NCBI GenBank assembly: GCA_965601425.1
Contig: CBFCWF010000203.1
Span: 1-7,836, forward strand
DNA from: Thiosocius sp965601425
GTDB taxonomy: Bacteria; Pseudomonadota; Gammaproteobacteria; Chromatiales; Chromatiaceae
Direction: 5' to 3'
Length of the DNA: 7,836 nt
Under the pieces are notes generated by a model that saw only the letters and a list, made by a program, of their open reading frames with translations, was not told the DNA's origin and made no database searches. Made by a program: the position numbers and the translations under genes. This document shows positions 5,464-7,836 of this stretch, in pieces (within the stretch, counting starts at the first letter, position 1; the number at the start of each line of letters is the position of its first letter).

Positions 5464-5973
5464 TCAGCGCCGCCCACGCAATTCCAGGTAAACGACCGCG
5501 GCCAGCACGACGAGGTAGACCGCGAACACCACGACGACCCACTCGGCCATGGTCAGAGACAGCCACTCCCATTGAATATCGTCGCAATAGCCGGTCGGCA
5601 GGAATACCGCCGGCAGCCATTCGTCGAGTTTCAGCCAGGACGGAAACTCGGCCGCGAAACTGCAGCTCAGCGCCGCGCGCTCGTTGAACTGTATGCCGAC
5701 ATGCTCGAGCGCGAGAAGCAATCCCCAAACCGCACTGACGACCCAGATCAGGTAGCCGACAAGACGCACGATCAATGCGCGCGGATACGCGGCCCCGGCA
5801 AGCCCCGCCAGCACCAGTCCGAACAACGCCACGCGCTCATAGATGCACATCACGCAAGGGTCGAGGCCCATGCCATGCTGGAACCAGAGCGCCGTGACCT
5901 CGAGCAGCAGCGCCGATCCCGCCAGCAGCCACCAGCCGGTCCTGTGTTCAACGAGTTGCAATGTACCGCCCAC
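5464..5973 (-). CDS. dsbB: Disulfide bond formation protein B (DsbB)
   Basis: Inner-membrane quinone reductase that reoxidises the periplasmic thiol oxidase DsbA and passes electrons to ubiquinone or menaquinone. The 169-residue protein has four hydrophobic helices. The first periplasmic loop carries C40-V-M-C43, followed by the signature CIYER. The second loop carries C104 and C130. E. coli DsbB has these cysteines at 41, 44, 104 and 130. Arg47 corresponds to the quinone-site arginine of E. coli (Arg48). Other matches are LEVTALWFQH near the first helix and EFPSWLKLDEWLP in the second loop. The GTG at 5973 is chosen because it gives the usual 16 residues before the first helix. No dsbA is in the window; the next gene encodes a secreted thioredoxin-like protein instead. 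Confidence 0.96.
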   Translation of the reverse strand: MGGTLQLVEHRTGWWLLAGSALLLEVTALWFQHGMGLDPCVMCIYERVALFGLVLAGLAGAAYPRALIVRLVGYLIWVVSAVWGLLLALEHVGIQFNERAALSCSFAAEFPSWLKLDEWLPAVFLPTGYCDDIQWEWLSLTMAEWVVVVFAVYLVVLAAVVYLELRGRR

Positions 5974-6058
5974 TCCACGTCATCATGTGCCGCTGCCCTA
6001 CTGGATCTGTCGCACGGGATCCTGTAGCGAGACCCCCGGAAGCCACGGGAAAGCCGCC

Positions 6059-6088
6059 ATTATGGCCGACAAGACGCCAGCGTGGTAA
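6059..6088 (-). promoter_or_regulatory. Candidate promoter for dsbB and the downstream genes
   Basis: In the 158-bp gap after the DUF4403 gene, the minus strand reads TTACCA (6088-6083), an 18-bp spacer, then CATAAT (6064-6059). These match the sigma-70 -35 and -10 consensus at 4 and 5 of 6 positions. The implied start site is about 80 bases before the dsbB GTG. The match could be chance. Confidence 0.3.
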
Positions 6089-6131
6089 GCGCAGCCGACG
6101 GGCGATCGGACAATGCGACCTGCCGTCCCGC

Positions 6132-7637
6132 TCAGAAATCCAGGCTGGTGATCTCGGCGCGGACGTCGGCCCGCGCATTCAGTCCGATTTGCAGATCGTG
6201 TTCGGTGACCGCAAGCTCAGTGACATTGATGTCGTGCAGCTGTGCGGTCAACGTGACGTTGTCGGGCCCGTCCCGGACGTATCGTTCGATTGCCTCGGCG
6301 GCCTCCGCTTTCGCACGCTGTATGTGCGGTGCGAGATCGAGCGATGCACTTTGCGTGATCTGGTCCAGGATGGTCGACGCCATCAGCCAGCGGGCTGCCG
6401 ATGCGAGCGCGTGGCGGGTCTCCAGTACGAAGTCGAGGTCGTCGAAGTGCAGTACTTGGGTCGCGGCGTCGAGGCGTGGTCGCCCGGTGAGGTAGACCCG
6501 GCCACTGGCGCGATACCAGGGATCGCGCCGCGCGTCGAGATCGAGGGTCAGCAGCACGCCCTCGCCCCAGGGCGTGATCTCGGCCCGCCGGATGCCTATG
6601 CGCGTGCCATCTGCCCCGGCGAGCCGCCGATCGGCCAGTCGCGTCGCCAGCGCCCGGTTCAGGCGGTCCCAGCTTGCGCTCGCTCGCGTGTTGACCTCCA
6701 GGTAACCGGGTTTACGCCCGGTCGTCGCCAGTGCCGGCAGCGGGCCGGGCGCATTGGCAGGTGGAGCGTCGGCAATGACCAGCCGGGTTTCGGCCGTCAC
6801 TTCGAGTCCCATCCGGATCGCAACCGAATCCACCCGGATCGGTGTCGCCGCAATGCCCACCGGGGTCACCACGAGCCAGCTGCGTGGATCGTCCGTCACC
6901 TGCTGCACCCGGTGGAGTGCGGCCCATGCGGACCCGGCAAGGCGATGCAGGCGCTGATCCTGCGCCAGACGCTGCCGCAGTCTGGCGAGCTGCTCGTCGA
7001 CTTTGCGCTGCAGCGCCGCTCGGACCGTCGGCCGCACGTCGACCCTGGCGAGGCCCGCGACCGGCACCTCGGCCCGCTGCACGTCCACCTGTGCGGTCAC
7101 ATTGGGCAGGATTCGCCAGTCGGGCGCGACCGCGGGCCGCAACACGGCCGTCAAGGTCGCGCTGGCCTTCGCATGCACACGAAAGGGGACATCCGACGCA
7201 CCACCGGTGGCACGCCGCAGGAGCTTACCGAGCGAGCCGCGCACCGGCCGTACCTTTCCGCTCACCTGCGCATCGCCCAGCGTCGCGACCCGCACGTCGA
7301 GCCGGTCACCCTGGCCGGCCAACTGCAGCGGCCCCCGCCGCGCATGCCAGCGTAGCGTATCGTCGATCACGGCTTTGTGCCGCACTGGGTCGGCGGACTC
7401 ACCCTGCATTGTGATAGGCACCTCGCGTTCTAGACGTGCACGAATCGTCGCGAGTGGGACGTCGATAGGCAGGAAGACCCTGGACAGGGATGCGATCGGG
7501 GTGGGCTCCGCCGCAGGCACCGGTTGCGCAGGGGGCGGCGAGGACAGCCGCATCGGCTCCTCGGCCGGCCGGAGCAGCAGGTATAGCGGCACCGACGCCA
7601 GCAGCGTGGACAGGAAAAGAAACAGGATCTTACGCAT
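6132..7637 (-). CDS. DUF4403 family envelope protein
   Basis: Encodes 501 residues from ATG 7637; an in-frame GTG at 7661 would add eight. The chosen start gives a clean signal peptide or membrane anchor, MRKILFLFLSTLLASVPLYL, followed by a proline/alanine-rich linker to about residue 48. The rest fits the DUF4403 family: an opening strand SRVFLPIDVPLATIRARLER, a middle segment DVRPTVRAALQRKVDEQLAR with a long amphipathic helix, and alternating strand-rich sequence to the C-terminus. There is no cysteine after the signal segment, so it is neither a lipoprotein by lipobox nor a disulfide substrate. Function of the family is not established. It is expected in the periplasm, held at the inner membrane if the signal is uncleaved. 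The gene precedes dsbB on the same strand. Confidence 0.8.
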   Translation of the reverse strand: MRKILFLFLSTLLASVPLYLLLRPAEEPMRLSSPPPAQPVPAAEPTPIASLSRVFLPIDVPLATIRARLEREVPITMQGESADPVRHKAVIDDTLRWHARRGPLQLAGQGDRLDVRVATLGDAQVSGKVRPVRGSLGKLLRRATGGASDVPFRVHAKASATLTAVLRPAVAPDWRILPNVTAQVDVQRAEVPVAGLARVDVRPTVRAALQRKVDEQLARLRQRLAQDQRLHRLAGSAWAALHRVQQVTDDPRSWLVVTPVGIAATPIRVDSVAIRMGLEVTAETRLVIADAPPANAPGPLPALATTGRKPGYLEVNTRASASWDRLNRALATRLADRRLAGADGTRIGIRRAEITPWGEGVLLTLDLDARRDPWYRASGRVYLTGRPRLDAATQVLHFDDLDFVLETRHALASAARWLMASTILDQITQSASLDLAPHIQRAKAEAAEAIERYVRDGPDNVTLTAQLHDINVTELAVTEHDLQIGLNARADVRAEITSLDF

Positions 7638-7639
7638 CA

Positions 7640-7678
7640 GGCGATCGCGGTGGTCCGACACACGGGGTGCCGATCGCC
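7640..7678. repeat. 8-bp inverted repeat at the DUF4403 gene start
   Basis: GGCGATCG (7640-7647) and CGATCGCC (7671-7678) are perfect complements separated by 23 bases, directly upstream of the ATG at 7637. The pair could act as an operator or as an mRNA hairpin affecting translation, and it favours neither start codon. Eight GC-rich bases can arise by chance. Confidence 0.3.
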
Positions 7679-7709
7679 GTGTTCCGGCGCCGGGCGCGTC
7701 AGGCGCGCG

Positions 7710-7836
7710 TCACTGTGCCAGTTCGGGTGCGAAAATCCGTATCACCAGCCGGAACTGGTCATCCGGCAGCGGCCGTGGCGCTGGGGCCGCGCTCGGGACA
7801 GACACCGACGCCGTATCGATATCGGTATCGCTGTCG
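7710..7836 (-). CDS. C-terminal end of an unidentified gene (partial)
   Basis: The minus-strand frame open at the window edge encodes 41 residues before a TGA at 7710-7712. It starts with an acidic run (DSDTDIDTAS), passes through an alanine/proline-rich linker and ends in an ordered-looking strand, PLPDDQFRLVIRIFAPELAQ. It has the same direction as the DUF4403 gene, with 72 bp between the stop and that gene's ATG, so the two may be co-transcribed. The stop codon lies in the second copy of a direct repeat GCGCGTCA (7694-7701 and 7705-7712). Too little is present to assign a family. Confidence 0.5.
   Translation of the reverse strand, partial: DSDTDIDTASVSVPSAAPAPRPLPDDQFRLVIRIFAPELAQ

Noticed and set aside
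5432..5728. N-terminal extension of the thioredoxin-like protein
   Set aside because: The extra 99 residues run through dsbB in another frame. A good ribosome binding site and signal peptide mark the ATG at 5431.
5961..7355. Plus-strand open frame of 464 codons
   Set aside because: It is antisense to the DUF4403 gene and has low-complexity, basic composition. The minus-strand product has a signal segment and family features.

Overview
The window looks like chromosomal DNA of a GC-rich gammaproteobacterium. The clearest marker is a canonical DsbB whose four catalytic cysteines sit almost exactly where they do in the Escherichia coli protein. A membrane-bound winged-helix/TPR regulator and a DUF4403 protein fit this. 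Order and genus cannot be fixed from the sequence alone.

Layout. Bases 1-341 hold no convincing gene. A short 40-codon reading frame with a good ribosome binding site (342-464) leads into a large plus-strand gene (478-2166). That gene encodes a CadC-like winged-helix DNA-binding protein with one membrane helix, a TolB-like domain and TPR repeats. From about 2167 to 3533 lies an accessory stretch between this gene and an opposing minus-strand gene cluster. It contains a 197-bp MITE-like element with perfect 20-bp inverted ends, a minus-strand toxin-antitoxin pair (RelE-like toxin first, HTH antitoxin second, ATGA overlap), and a cluster of interleaved inverted repeats upstream of the toxin. 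A short possible gene remnant (3534-3656) marks the far edge.

From 3693 to the end every gene is on the minus strand and closely spaced. In transcription order they are: the 3' end of an unknown gene (7710-7836), a DUF4403 envelope protein (6132-7637), dsbB (5464-5973), a secreted thioredoxin-like protein with a CPSC active site (4916-5431), and a secreted seven-repeat beta-propeller protein (3693-4919). The last three are tightly coupled: 32 bp separate dsbB from the thioredoxin gene, and a TTGA overlap joins the thioredoxin and propeller genes. This suggests one envelope-directed unit in which DsbB oxidises a periplasmic thiol partner, made alongside secreted proteins.

No RNA gene, CRISPR array, complete transposase or clear rho-independent terminator was seen. 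The main points worth a second look are the MITE-like element, the interleaved repeats next to the toxin-antitoxin genes, the chain of overlapping short frames before the regulator, and the dsbB/thioredoxin/propeller cluster.
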